A DNA stretch of 64,000 bases, from contig NZ_CP058334.1 of NCBI RefSeq assembly GCF_013391085.1, forward strand, positions 496,001 through 560,000. Direction: 5' to 3'. The notes beneath the pieces were generated by a model. It saw only the letters and a list, made by a program, of their open reading frames with translations. It did no database searches and was not told where the DNA came from. Below, in pieces: positions 23,461 through 32,100 of this stretch; the stretch's first letter is position 1, and each line of letters begins with the position of its first letter. Position numbers and translations under genes: made by a program. The DNA is from Natronomonas halophila (GTDB lineage: Archaea > Halobacteriota > Halobacteria > Halobacteriales > Haloarculaceae).

Positions 23461-24911
23461 TCGACGAGTCGGTCGACGGCGTCCTGGGCGAAGTCCGCGA
23501 GGATGTCTTCCTGGACGCCTACAGAACGAGTACTCTGCTGCGACGACACATCGGTCGAGGCTTCCGGCTCGGGCGGCTGCTCGAAGTCGACTTCGACATC
23601 GAACGTATCGACGAGACTCTCGACGTCTTCAGCTGCAGCGTCGAAGGCGGCGCGGAGTTCCTGCAGTTCCGCTTCGACGTCGGCCAGCTGATCTTCCAGT
23701 TCGTTGCGTTCTTCGCGAGCGGCGTCGGCTTCGGCTCTGGCTTCCTCGAGGTCGGCTTCGAGCGCATCACGTTGTGCTTTCAGTTCGTCGACGCGCTCCT
23801 GCAGGTCCGCGACCCCTTCGCCGACGTCCTCGACAGCTCCGCCGCCGTTCGACCCGAGGTTTTCAAGCGCTGAGGCGAGGCGGTCAGTATCCTCGAGTTC
23901 CTGTCGGAGCTCCTCGTTCTCTTCGCGAAGATCTTCATTTTCTTCGCGAAGCCGCTCCAGTTCGTCTTCTCGCTCGGAACGCCGCTGGGCTTCCTCTTCG
24001 ACTTCCTCCTGGAGGTCTTCAAGGACGTCCGCGATTTCGTCCGGGGTCTCGGGGATTTCGAAGGTTTCCTCGCGAGGGTCGGGAGAAGTCCGTTTGCGGA
24101 CCGTGATCGGGCCGATGAGGTCGCCATCGGTGATGGACTGACCGCGGGCGAGTATCTCGCCAGTCTCCAGGGAAGCGAGTTCTTCCTCTGAGCATCGAAG
24201 CGCGTCAGCGGTCCGGCTGAGGTCCTCGTCGCCTGGCTTGTGCGAGATGAAGTCCTGACACAGCTGGATGACGCCGTTGTGTAGGAAGGCGCGGCGCTGG
24301 TACCCGACGATGACTGAGATGCCTTTGTTGCCGCCCTCGGTTGCGGCCTTGATGATTTGGCCGCGGCAGCGCTTTACGTAGTCGTCGAGTTCCGGCTCGG
24401 GCGCCGAGTCCTTCGGCGCGAGCATGTGCGCCTCGTCGAGAACCAGTAGCGACTTTGTCCGGTCACCGGAGCGGTACTTCTCGTGTGCGCGCTCGTTGAA
24501 GGACTGCAGGACTTTCGCCGCGGCGAGGTGGACACGGCTCTTCTCGTCTTCGTAGTCGGCGTAGGTGGAGATATCGACTAGGATCTTCATCCCGCGGTCG
24601 AGGACCCATTCGCCGATCTTGTCGAGGTCCTTGAGGGCGACAGCGAGGTCTATGCCCTCTTCGTCACGAGCGCCGACCACCGTGATCTGTTCGTCGACGA
24701 GCCGGACTGGCGTGAGGGCGCCGAGTCGTTCGACGATAAGCGTCGGGATGGGGACGTCGGCGAGGTCCTCGAGGATGACGGCGAGGGTGTTTGACTTCCC
24801 GGTCCCCGAGGTGCCTTCGACGCTGAGGCGGAAGTCCTGGATGTCGACAGGGTCGAACTGGACGGCGCCGAGCTCGACGCTGCTGGAGGACTGCTGGGCG
24901 GCCTCAGACAT
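23421..24911 (-). CDS. HerA-like ATPase with long coiled coil (frameshifted near 3' end)
   Basis: A 496-residue frame. Walker A G-T-S-G-T-G-K-S is at about 33-40, Walker B L-L-V-L-D-E-A-H at 155-162, then I-I-K-A-A-T-E-G-G-N-K-G-I-S-V-I-V-G-Y-Q-R of the HerA/FtsK superfamily. A continuous Glu/Arg/Leu coiled coil runs from about 295 to 440. The last six residues (H-R-R-R-S-S) look out of frame, and the expected winged-helix end is encoded in another frame down to 23137. The ATG follows GGAGGTGATC. The HerA core pumps or remodels DNA in hexamers. In this context it may act in DNA segregation, packaging or transfer. Confidence 0.8.
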   Translation of the reverse strand: MSEAAQQSSSSVELGAVQFDPVDIQDFRLSVEGTSGTGKSNTLAVILEDLADVPIPTLIVERLGALTPVRLVDEQITVVGARDEEGIDLAVALKDLDKIGEWVLDRGMKILVDISTYADYEDEKSRVHLAAAKVLQSFNERAHEKYRSGDRTKSLLVLDEAHMLAPKDSAPEPELDDYVKRCRGQIIKAATEGGNKGISVIVGYQRRAFLHNGVIQLCQDFISHKPGDEDLSRTADALRCSEEELASLETGEILARGQSITDGDLIGPITVRKRTSPDPREETFEIPETPDEIADVLEDLQEEVEEEAQRRSEREDELERLREENEDLREENEELRQELEDTDRLASALENLGSNGGGAVEDVGEGVADLQERVDELKAQRDALEADLEEARAEADAAREERNELEDQLADVEAELQELRAAFDAAAEDVESLVDTFDVEVDFEQPPEPEASTDVSSQQSTRSVGVQEDILADFAQDAVDRLVEKTASLSHRRRSS

Positions 24912-24935
24912 CGCCGATCACCTCCAGCCAGAGGC

Positions 24936-25073
24936 TCATGCGTGGCACCTCCCGTCGTCGAGGGCAGGGCAGTCCTGCTCGTCGGCGACGATGAAGCACC
25001 CGCACGTGTCACAGACCGGGAAGGAGCCCTGCTGCTGAGTATCGGTGTCAGCAGACTCCTCTGGCCGGCTCAT
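24936..25073 (-). CDS. 45-residue zinc-ribbon-like protein
   Basis: The start ATG at 25073 follows GGAGGTG. The product has C-D-T-C-G-C near 24-29 and two more Cys (about 37 and 43) with a C-terminal His, suggesting one zinc site. It is the first gene of the replication block and lies 69 bases from the tRNA-Pro 3' end. An 11-codon frame (24939-24904) links its stop (ATGA) to the HerA start. The function is unknown. Confidence 0.55.
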   Translation of the reverse strand: MSRPEESADTDTQQQGSFPVCDTCGCFIVADEQDCPALDDGRCHA

Positions 25074-25107
25074 GACGAACACCTCCGGCTGGAGGTTGAG
25101 ATAAAGA

Positions 25108-25137
25108 ACCGTCTTGTGACGGTTGTTTCCGTATAAG
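25108..25137 (-). promoter_or_regulatory. promoter and hairpin of the replication block
   Basis: The minus-strand box CTTATAC (25137-25131) lies just inside the element next to the tRNA 3' end. It is followed by the perfect inverted repeat ACCGTC-TTGT-GACGGT (25108-25123) around the expected transcription start. This is a likely promoter with an operator or 5' hairpin. Confidence 0.5.
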
Positions 25138-25141
25138 TGGA

Positions 25142-25212
25142 TGGGACCGCCGTGATTCGAACACGGGTCCAACGCACCCCATGCGCAGAGGATACCACTA
25201 CCCCACGGTCCC
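25142..25212 (-). tRNA. tRNA-Pro (anticodon GGG)
   Basis: A 71-nt cloverleaf: acceptor GGGACCG pairs with CGGTCCC plus discriminator A; the D-arm contains GGGTAGTGGTATCC; the anticodon loop ATGGGGT gives GGG; the T-arm is CCGTG-TTCGAAT-CACGG. CCA is not encoded. The 3' end faces the accessory region, so it is the likely attachment site of the integrated element. Confidence 0.9.
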
Positions 25213-25266
25213 TCGTATTTCGAGGGAGGGCGGTCGAACCTTTAACCTCTTCGTTTCGACTCGCGG

Positions 25267-26145
25267 TCAGACGAGGACCCGTTCGAGTTCGACGACTTCC
25301 CCGGACTCGGCGTCGGGGTCGCCGACCAGATGTCCGAGACAGACCGCGGCGCCGTCCGGGGTGTAGCAGGCGACGAGGTCACCCTCCGTAGCGTCGCCCA
25401 GTTCGGTCTCAATAACGCCGGGCGCGTAGACCGGTGCGCCCTCAGCAATCTCGCGGGCTGCGGAGGGTGCCACTGTCAGTTCGGGCAGGTGTTCGAGGGC
25501 GCGTTCGGCGGGTTGGACGACCTCCTTGAGGAGTTCGGGGTCGTCGTCCTCACGCCAGAAGGCGAGGCCGTCGGCCAAATCCTGCAGCGTGACGAGCGAG
25601 CTGTCGTCGAAAGTGCCCGTCTTCGTCCGCCGGAGGTCGCCCATGTGGGCGCCGGTGCCCAGCGCCAGTCCGAGGTCGTGACAGAGCTTGCGGATGTAGG
25701 TCCCGCTCTCGCATTCGATATCCAGCAGCGCGCGGCGCTCTTCGGTTTCCAGCGCGTCGAGGCTGTGAATCGTCCGGACGCGGAGCTTTCGGACGACGGC
25801 GGATTTCCGCGGCGGTTTCTGATACAGCGGGCCTTCGAACTCATCGAGCGTCGACTCGAAGTCGCTCGGCGTCGGGCCGTGGAGTTCGAGCACGCTCACG
25901 TAGCTTTTGCGGCTGTCGTCGAAGACCTGCGCCGCTCGGGGCGCGTCGCCGGTCAGAATCGGGAGACAGCCCGTCACTTTGGGGTCGAGCGTGCCGCCGT
26001 GTGCCGCACGGTCGACGCCGGCCATGTCGCGGACCCAGGCAGTGACCTGGTGGGCGGAGGGGCCCGCCGGTTTGTCGAGGTTGACGACGCCGAACTCAAG
26101 CAGCGTTTCGGGGTCGCGTTCCCCGGGCGGGCCACGTTCACGCAT
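25267..26145 (-). CDS. truB: tRNA/rRNA pseudouridine synthase, TruB/Cbf5 family
   Basis: A 292-residue protein. The catalytic Asp lies in G-G-T-L-D-P-K-V-T-G (about 50-59), followed by K-S-Y-V, Y-Q-K-P-P, and S-G-T-Y-I-R-K-L of the TruB fold. A PUA domain occupies the C-terminal 75 residues. The archaeal enzyme is the Cbf5 subunit of H/ACA RNPs and modifies uridines in rRNA and tRNA. It lies directly downstream of cmk (TAA-TC-ATG), the usual archaeal neighbour. Confidence 0.95.
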   Translation of the reverse strand: MRERGPPGERDPETLLEFGVVNLDKPAGPSAHQVTAWVRDMAGVDRAAHGGTLDPKVTGCLPILTGDAPRAAQVFDDSRKSYVSVLELHGPTPSDFESTLDEFEGPLYQKPPRKSAVVRKLRVRTIHSLDALETEERRALLDIECESGTYIRKLCHDLGLALGTGAHMGDLRRTKTGTFDDSSLVTLQDLADGLAFWREDDDPELLKEVVQPAERALEHLPELTVAPSAAREIAEGAPVYAPGVIETELGDATEGDLVACYTPDGAAVCLGHLVGDPDAESGEVVELERVLV

Positions 26146-26147
26146 GA

Positions 26148-26726
26148 TTAGAACTCGTAGCGGACGTCTTCGATGGGTGCTTTGCCCTCGTCGGCCTCGC
26201 CCTCGTAGGCCTCGAGCGTCGTCATGAGGACGTCGACGACGCCCTCCGGCGAGAGGCGGGCGGTGTTGAGCACGAGGTCGTAGATGCCGAGTTCGTCGAT
26301 GTCGATGTTGTAGTATTCCAGATATCGGCGGGCCTCGCTGTCGCCGCGTTCCATCGTCTCCTTGCGGGCGAGTTCGACGGATTTGTCCTCGCGGTCGGCG
26401 ATTCGCTCGGCACGAACCGAAAGCGGCGCGTCGAGCCAGATGCGGAAGTCGGCGTATTCGCCGGCCATCCAGCCGGCCAGACGGGATTCGAGTACGACGT
26501 CGTCGCGCGTCTCGGCGATGTTGCGGAGTCGACGGTCGAGGTCGCGGTCGATCTGGTCGTCCTCTTCGGCCGCCTTGTTCAACTCGAGCGGCGTCATGTC
26601 GCGTTCGGCCGCAAGTTCGCGGAAAATGTCACCACCGCTGATGTGGTCGTAATCCAGCGCCTCGGCCAACGCGGCGGCGGCCGTGCTCTTGCCGCTGCCG
26701 GCGGGGCCGGAGATGGTTATCAACAT
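26148..26726 (-). CDS. cmk: cytidylate kinase (archaeal type)
   Basis: A 192-residue protein from the ATG at 26726; a TATA-like CTTTCAATC about 25 bases upstream supports a leaderless start rather than the longer frame. It has P-loop G-P-A-G-S-G-K-S-T at 7-15, G-G-D-I-F-R near 31, L-E-S-R-L-A-G-W, and [12 protein letters not shown]. It phosphorylates CMP/dCMP. It sits in the conserved secY-adk-DUF106-cmk-truB neighbourhood. Confidence 0.95.
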   Translation of the reverse strand: MLITISGPAGSGKSTAAAALAEALDYDHISGGDIFRELAAERDMTPLELNKAAEEDDQIDRDLDRRLRNIAETRDDVVLESRLAGWMAGEYADFRIWLDAPLSVRAERIADREDKSVELARKETMERGDSEARRYLEYYNIDIDELGIYDLVLNTARLSPEGVVDVLMTTLEAYEGEADEGKAPIEDVRYEF

Positions 26727-26875
26727 ATCAGTACTGCGCCGGTGCGATTGAAAGAGGTTACTCTTCCGAACGGGAATGAGAGGAAATCGTTGGCATACCG
26801 GGCGAGCGTCGGCGGGCAACGGACAGGAACGCACGAAAAGAACGGCTTCGATGCCGGGGGCGGACCCCCGCTAGA

Positions 26876-27784
26876 TTACGTCGGCGTGGTCTGGATGTTC
26901 AGCGCCTTCCGGATGACCTGGGTAAAGCACATCGAGCAGACGAAGTACCAGACGATCCAGGTCTGAATCGGTCCGAGGAGGCTGGTGTTCCAGCCGGTTT
27001 CGCCGGCCAGTGGCAGCGCCATCGGCCGGATGCTGTTGGCGAGTTCCGGATACAGTGGTTCCCCGCGGAAGCCGATGATGGCGTACATCCACAGGAAGAC
27101 CGGGATGGTCAGGACCATAATCCAGACCATCGGCCGGAACTGCTCTTTGAACATGCCGAGGTTGTCGGCCATCGCGTCCATCTGCTCTTCCTGAATGCGC
27201 TGGACGGCTTCCTCGTCGCCGCGTTCCTTGGCCTCCTTGCGCTTTTCCTGAATCTCTTTCATCCGTTCCTGGTATTTGCCCATGACCTCCATGTTCATCA
27301 GGTTGGACTGCAGCAGCGTCGAGTAGAGGCCAGTGAACAGCGCCAGTACCATCACGACGGCGAAGAAGGGGAGATTGAACGTCGTAATGAGCGGTCCGAG
27401 GGCGATGTGGATGACCTCCGCAAGCGGGTTGCGGACGGCCTCGAAGGTATAGCCCGCGAACATCGACACCGAGGCGACGGCAGCCATCTTGTCCCATTTG
27501 GTCCACGAGGAGTCGGTGTCGGGCGAGTCGGGCATTTCGAGTTCGTCGTCCGACAGCGCATCGCGGACGCCTTCGGGGTCCTCGACGTCGAAACCCTCGC
27601 CGTCGGAGTCGACGAGAATCCCCTTCTCGATGAGCCGACCCCACTGGCCGCTCGTGAGTTCGTTGGAGACGTCACCCCACGAGACGGTCCCTTCCTCGGC
27701 CCGGTCGAGGACGGTTTCGATGGCCGATTCCATCTCCGCGTCCTCCCGGACGAGTTCCTGCACTTTCGAGGCGGTACGTGCCAT
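26876..27784 (-). CDS. DUF106 membrane insertase (EMC3/TMCO1/YidC-like)
   Basis: A 302-residue protein. The N-terminal 90 residues are soluble and acidic. Spans follow at about 100-118, 137-157, 225-243 and 275-295. A charged coiled coil (Y-Q-E-R-M-K-E-I-Q-E-K-R-K-E-A-K-E-R) lies between the second and third. This arrangement is typical of archaeal DUF106 (Ylp1-type) proteins of the Oxa1 superfamily, which insert membrane proteins. A TATA-like TTGATTACC lies about 27 bases upstream. Its place near secY fits that role. Confidence 0.9.
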   Translation of the reverse strand: MARTASKVQELVREDAEMESAIETVLDRAEEGTVSWGDVSNELTSGQWGRLIEKGILVDSDGEGFDVEDPEGVRDALSDDELEMPDSPDTDSSWTKWDKMAAVASVSMFAGYTFEAVRNPLAEVIHIALGPLITTFNLPFFAVVMVLALFTGLYSTLLQSNLMNMEVMGKYQERMKEIQEKRKEAKERGDEEAVQRIQEEQMDAMADNLGMFKEQFRPMVWIMVLTIPVFLWMYAIIGFRGEPLYPELANSIRPMALPLAGETGWNTSLLGPIQTWIVWYFVCSMCFTQVIRKALNIQTTPT

Positions 27785-27843
27785 TACACCGTATTAGCCA
27801 AGGCCGGGTAATCAACCTTTTACCTTGAGTCCGTGCCGAGAGG

Positions 27844-28116
27844 TTACTCTTCGCCCAACCGCTTCGAGAGGCGGTCGAACTTCTCGCGCATGCGCTGGCG
27901 TCGACTGGCGGTCGTTTCCGGTTGCGGTTCGATGCCGACCAGCGCTCCCTCCTCGAAGGTTACCTCGCAGACGGTTCCCTCCTCGACGCCCTCGAGCAGG
28001 TCGGGCGCGGGATGGAGCCGTTCGTCTATCGTCTCGCCGTCGTCCTCGATGAGGAAGACGGCCTGTCCTTCCTCGATGCGGTCGACCGTCGCGGTGTAGG
28101 TGCCGTTCAGAGTCAT
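27844..28116 (-). CDS. DUF3006 domain protein
   Basis: A 90-residue protein with a small beta-barrel: Y-T-A-T-V-D-R-I-E-E-G-Q-A-V-F-L-I-E, then E-G-T-V-C-E-V-T-F. A charged C-terminal helix follows. DUF3006 proteins are often encoded next to ComEC/Rec2-type metallo-beta-lactamase proteins, as here (four-base overlap). The biochemical role is unknown. Confidence 0.8.
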   Translation of the reverse strand: MTLNGTYTATVDRIEEGQAVFLIEDDGETIDERLHPAPDLLEGVEEGTVCEVTFEEGALVGIEPQPETTASRRQRMREKFDRLSKRLGEE

Positions 28117-29201
28117 GGTGTCACGTCCGTGGTGTCGCTGGTCCGGGCGTCGACGGGCGCGATTCGGCCCGACGCGTCGCCGATGGTGAATCGCTCTTCG
28201 GTCGGGGCAGTCGGTTCCGCAGTCGCCGCCTCGGCGTCCTGTATGTCGAGCGGGTCCGTCGTGGTGTCGTGTTGGGTCCGGACCGATATCGTTTCGCCGT
28301 CGGCCTCGAAGACGACGGAGCCGTGGACGGCCGTCCAGACGGCCCGGACATCACGGTCGGCGAACCGCTGGAGCGGTTCGTCGTGGGGGTGGCCGTACTG
28401 GGAGTCGTAGGCCGAGGAGATTACCGCTATTTCGGGGTCGACGGTATCGAGGAACTCCGGGCCCGAGGACGTATCGGAGCCGTGGTGGCCGGCCTGATAG
28501 ACGTCGGCCTCGATGGCCTCGCCGTGGCGGTCGAGCATTGCCGATTCGGTCTCGCGTTCGGCGTCGCCGGTAAAGAGGAAGGCCGTCTCGCCGACGGCGA
28601 CGTGGACGGCGACGCCGTTGGCGTGGAGTTCCTCGCCGCCCGGGGATTCGGGATTGAGGACCGTCGTGCCGGTCCCGTTGAACGGAATCTCGTCGCCGGA
28701 GGCGACCTCGAAGAGGTCGACGTCGTGGCGGTCGACGGCATCGAGGTACCGCTCGTACGTCTGGGAGGTATGTGGCACCCCGGAGTCGTAGACGGCGCCG
28801 ACGCCGTCCTTTTCGGTCTCGTAGTGGTCGATGACCGCCGCGTGGCCGCCGATGTGGTCGGCGTGGCCGTGGGTCGCCACGAGGTGGTCGATGCGGTCGA
28901 CGCCGCGGGCTTCGAGATACGCGATGACCGTCTCGCCGTCGTCGCGCCAGCCGCCGGAGTCGATGAGCATCGTCTCCTCGTCGGTCCGAAGCAGGGTCGC
29001 GTCGGCCTGTCCGACGTTGATGACGTGGACTTCGAGGTTACCTGCTTCGGGCGCCGAGGCCGTGGTGTCGCTGCCGTCGAGGGTGCCGCCGTCGCCGTTC
29101 CCGCCGTTGCCGGCGGTCGGTTCGACGTCGAACTCGACGGCCGCACAGCCCGACAACAGGAGCATTCCACAGACCGCGATGACCGCGAGTTGCCGTCGCA
29201 T
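28113..29201 (-). CDS. secreted metallo-beta-lactamase-fold lipoprotein (ComEC C-terminal-like)
   Basis: A 362-residue protein. A lipobox L-L-S-G-C lies at about residues 15-19, followed by a Gly/Asp/Thr linker. The MBL domain (about 55-300) has V-I-N-V-G-Q-A-D-A, T-H-G-H-A-D-H-I-G-G (metal site), F-T-G-D-A-E and G-H-H-G-S. This is the ComEC/Rec2 hydrolase type without the membrane channel. It is probably a cell-surface phosphodiesterase or nuclease. A TATA-like TAGTATCAG lies about 25 bases before the ATG. It is co-transcribed with the DUF3006 gene. Confidence 0.9.
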   Translation of the reverse strand: MRRQLAVIAVCGMLLLSGCAAVEFDVEPTAGNGGNGDGGTLDGSDTTASAPEAGNLEVHVINVGQADATLLRTDEETMLIDSGGWRDDGETVIAYLEARGVDRIDHLVATHGHADHIGGHAAVIDHYETEKDGVGAVYDSGVPHTSQTYERYLDAVDRHDVDLFEVASGDEIPFNGTGTTVLNPESPGGEELHANGVAVHVAVGETAFLFTGDAERETESAMLDRHGEAIEADVYQAGHHGSDTSSGPEFLDTVDPEIAVISSAYDSQYGHPHDEPLQRFADRDVRAVWTAVHGSVVFEADGETISVRTQHDTTTDPLDIQDAEAATAEPTAPTEERFTIGDASGRIAPVDARTSDTTDVTP

Positions 29202-29266
29202 TGCTGGCGATACGGTCGGCTGATACTACCGTCTTGTGGCGGGAACGGTGAGAAACCGAGCGGCGA

Positions 29267-29899
29267 TTAGTTCGCGTCCTCGATGGCGGCCTTGAGGTCC
29301 TCCCAGACCTCGTCGGGCGTCCCCTCGCCGTCGATGCGGACGAGTTCGCCCTCGTCCTCGTAGTAGTCGATGACCGGCTGTGTGTTCTCCTCGAAGACGT
29401 TGAGGCGTTCCTTGACGGTCTCCTCGGTGTCGTCGTCGCGCTGGATGAGTTCGCCGCCACACTCGTCGCAGACGCCTTCCTCCTCGGGCGGCGCGAAGTC
29501 GACGTGGAAGTTGGTGCCACACTCGTCGCAGACGCGGCGGCCCGTCAGACGGTCGACCAGTTCGTCGTTGTCGACGTCGAGCAGCGCGACGAGGTCGAGG
29601 TCCGTGATTTCGTCGAGATACTCGGCCTGCGAGAGGTTGCGCGGGTAGCCGTCGAGGACGAAGCCGTCGGCGTCTTCGAGTGCGGCCTGAACGATCTCGT
29701 TGACGACGGGGTCCGGCACGAGTTCGCCGGCCTCCATGAACTCGCGGGGCGTCCCGTGTTCGGTCTCCATGTCCTTGTTCGCACGCAGAGCATCGCCCGT
29801 CGTGACGTGGTCGACGTCGTACGCCTCGACGATGTTGCTGGATTGAGTACCCTTCCCGGCGCCCGGCGGCCCGAGCAGCAGAATCTTCGGCTGGCTCAT
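29267..29899 (-). CDS. adk: adenylate kinase
   Basis: A 210-residue protein with the P-loop [10 protein letters not shown] at 8-17, D-G-Y-P-R-N near 83, and a zinc-binding LID with two C-x-x-C motifs (C-D-E-C-G-T and C-D-E-C-G-G, about 126-150). It interconverts AMP, ADP and ATP. A TTTAAC box about 27 bases upstream indicates a leaderless transcript. In many archaea this gene follows secY directly; here about 9 kb intervene. Confidence 0.95.
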   Translation of the reverse strand: MSQPKILLLGPPGAGKGTQSSNIVEAYDVDHVTTGDALRANKDMETEHGTPREFMEAGELVPDPVVNEIVQAALEDADGFVLDGYPRNLSQAEYLDEITDLDLVALLDVDNDELVDRLTGRRVCDECGTNFHVDFAPPEEEGVCDECGGELIQRDDDTEETVKERLNVFEENTQPVIDYYEDEGELVRIDGEGTPDEVWEDLKAAIEDAN

Positions 29900-29986
29900 A
29901 CGCGGTCGGTTTCCACCCGGACGTTAAAGGCTTGTCTGAACGCGGCGAACGTCGCCTTCTTGTGAGGGCGCGACCGAGTGTCGGAC

Positions 29987-30322
29987 ATGGATGCCGCCGA
30001 GCGCCGCCGGGAGTTGGTCGGCGCCATCGTCGCCGCACGCAAGGACGACGAGTCGGTCGTCTTCGAGGCCGCCAACGCACGCGTCACCTACGAGGACCGC
30101 ACCCTCCTGCTGTCGGTGACCGACGCCGAACGCGAGCGACTGGAGGCCCTGCTGGACGAGTACCACGTCTTCAAAATCGAACAACCGGCCACGCGCAAGG
30201 CCGAACCGGGCACCGTCTACCTGTCGGCGGTCACCGACGCCAAACACGCCGCCGATTTCGTCGATTCCCTGTTCAGCGAGGTCTACGACGCCGACGAGGG
30301 CTACGACCTCCGGGTTCGCTAA
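29987..30322 (+). CDS. haloarchaeal hypothetical protein
   Basis: A 111-residue soluble protein. I prefer the ATG at 29987; an in-frame GTG lies nine bases upstream. It has an N-terminal basic helix, a beta segment V-V-F-E-A-A-N-A-R-V-T-Y, a helix D-A-E-R-E-R-L-E-A-L-L-D-E-Y-H-V-F-K, and a C-terminal helix with D-A-K-H-A-A-D-F-V. It diverges from adk. The family is not recognised with confidence. Confidence 0.75.
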   Translation: MDAAERRRELVGAIVAARKDDESVVFEAANARVTYEDRTLLLSVTDAERERLEALLDEYHVFKIEQPATRKAEPGTVYLSAVTDAKHAADFVDSLFSEVYDADEGYDLRVR

Positions 30323-30347
30323 CCGCCGCCGGATACCAGCCGTCCGC

Positions 30348-32003
30348 TCACCCGAACAGTTCCGCGAAGCGGTTGGTTCCCGTATCCGTGCCCGCGATGA
30401 CGACGGTATCTGCCGCTCGGAGCCGCATGTCGGGGTCGATGTCAGTTAGCACCTCGCCGTCGCGCTCGATGCCGACGACGGTACAGCCGGTCCGTTCGCG
30501 GACGCGTGCCTCCCGGAGCGTTTCGCCGGTCAGTTCGGCCGCCGAGGTCCGAACCACCTCGACGTTGGTCCCAAGCGAGAGGATTTCCTCGTCGTGGATG
30601 ACCCGGTTGGCGATAGAGCGGCCGGTGACCGTCGCCAACGAGAGGACGTAGTCCGCTCCCGCGCGGTAGGTTTTGGGCACGGCCCGACTCTGTTCGGCCC
30701 GCGCGATGACCTCGACGGACGGGTCGAGGTCGCGGACGACAAGCGTCGCGAACTCCGTGGTCGTGTCGTCCGGCAGCGCGAAGACGACCGAGCGCGCGCG
30801 GTCGATACCGGCCGCTTGTAGCGTCTCGGGGTCCGTCGCGTCGCCGACGATGTCGACCGCATCGAGGTCCTGCCGGTCGACGATGGTGTGGGGCACGTCG
30901 GCCGCCGAAAGTCCCTCGGCGACCGTCCGGCCCACCTCGCCGTAGCCGACCAGCAGCGTCTCGCCGTTGCGGAACCGCCGGACCGTCGAGAACGCGGCCT
31001 CCTTGAGTGACTCCAGTTCCGCGTGGCCGCCGGCGACCAGCAGTATCGTCCCGCGTTCGAGCGGCGTATCGACCGACGGCGGCGTTTCGAACTCCCCGCG
31101 GAGCCACGTCCCGATGACGTTTACCCCGTAGCGTTCCCGGAGGCCGCTTTCGGCGATGCTCTTGCCGAGCAGGTCGCTTCCCTGCCGTATCGGAATCTCA
31201 GCGATTTCGATATCCTCGCCGACCTGAACGTCCTCGCCGAGGTCCGTCCGGACGGCCGTCGTCACCTTCTCGGCGAGGCTCCGGCCGAGCAGTTGCCGCG
31301 GCGTGAGCACGTGGTCGGCGCCCGCAAGCCGGTGATATCTCGCCACGTCGGTCTCCTCGACGACGCTGAGAATCTCCACGTCGGCGGCCAGTTCCTTGGC
31401 CGTGAGGACGATACTCGCGTCGACGCGGTCGGAGACGTCGGCCACGAGCGCCCGCGCCTCGGCGAGGTTGGCGTTCGCCAGCGCGTCGCTGTCTTCGGGG
31501 TCACCGTGGATGACCTCGTAGCCGTCCTCGCTGAGGTCGGAGGCACGGTCCCGGTCCGGTTCGACCAGCACGTATCCCACGCCGTTGGCGGTCAGTTCGT
31601 CGATGGCCGCCTCGGCCCGGGAGGTGTCCGCACAGACGACGACGTGGTCCGAGAGGTCCTCGTCGACGGCCGTCGGCAGCGACGGCGTCAGCGCCTCCTG
31701 GAACAGCGGCAGCAGGACGGCCGGCAGCGCGAGGAAGAACAATCCAACGCCCGTGATGTCCAGCAGCATCACGAGGACGTTCATCTCCGGGCTGTGCCAC
31801 GGGGCATCCGACCCATAGCCCGTCGCGGTGAACGTCTCGACGACGATTTGCATCGAGTGCAGCAGCGATATTTCGGTCCCTTCCGGCGGATACGGCCCGG
31901 GTTCGAAGGTCCGCATCCCGACATCGTAGAACACCGCGGCGACGACGATGAGCACGCTAATGAAGAGCAGATAGTAGGCCGCCCGGCGTCGAATCCGGCG
32001 CAT
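30348..32003 (-). CDS. potassium channel protein with two RCK (TrkA-N/TrkA-C) modules
   Basis: A 551-residue protein. Spans lie at about 8-28 and 73-100, around a pore helix and filter T-A-T-G-Y-G (about 59-64). Two Rossmann TrkA-N domains follow (D-H-V-V-V-C-A-D at about 118; E-T-L-L-V-G-Y-G-E-V-G at about 350), each with a TrkA-C lobe (A-E-I-P-I-R-Q-G-S-D-L; the last 75 residues). This is the architecture of prokaryotic ligand-gated K+ channels. It diverges from the trkA gene at 32101. Confidence 0.9.
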   Translation of the reverse strand: MRRIRRRAAYYLLFISVLIVVAAVFYDVGMRTFEPGPYPPEGTEISLLHSMQIVVETFTATGYGSDAPWHSPEMNVLVMLLDITGVGLFFLALPAVLLPLFQEALTPSLPTAVDEDLSDHVVVCADTSRAEAAIDELTANGVGYVLVEPDRDRASDLSEDGYEVIHGDPEDSDALANANLAEARALVADVSDRVDASIVLTAKELAADVEILSVVEETDVARYHRLAGADHVLTPRQLLGRSLAEKVTTAVRTDLGEDVQVGEDIEIAEIPIRQGSDLLGKSIAESGLRERYGVNVIGTWLRGEFETPPSVDTPLERGTILLVAGGHAELESLKEAAFSTVRRFRNGETLLVGYGEVGRTVAEGLSAADVPHTIVDRQDLDAVDIVGDATDPETLQAAGIDRARSVVFALPDDTTTEFATLVVRDLDPSVEVIARAEQSRAVPKTYRAGADYVLSLATVTGRSIANRVIHDEEILSLGTNVEVVRTSAAELTGETLREARVRERTGCTVVGIERDGEVLTDIDPDMRLRAADTVVIAGTDTGTNRFAELFG

Positions 32004-32100
32004 ACGTCACCATGACGCGGCCGGACCGAAAACCTGTCCCACGAGGCCGGGGTGTGCGGTAACGGTAGCTTTTCCAACCGGCAGGGAGAACGTCGACCGA

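Noticed and set aside
1-25000. Tailed provirus (tape-measure reading of the giant protein)
   Set aside because: No portal, large terminase, HK97-type capsid, protease or tail genes are visible. Length and helical repeats alone do not make a tape-measure protein.
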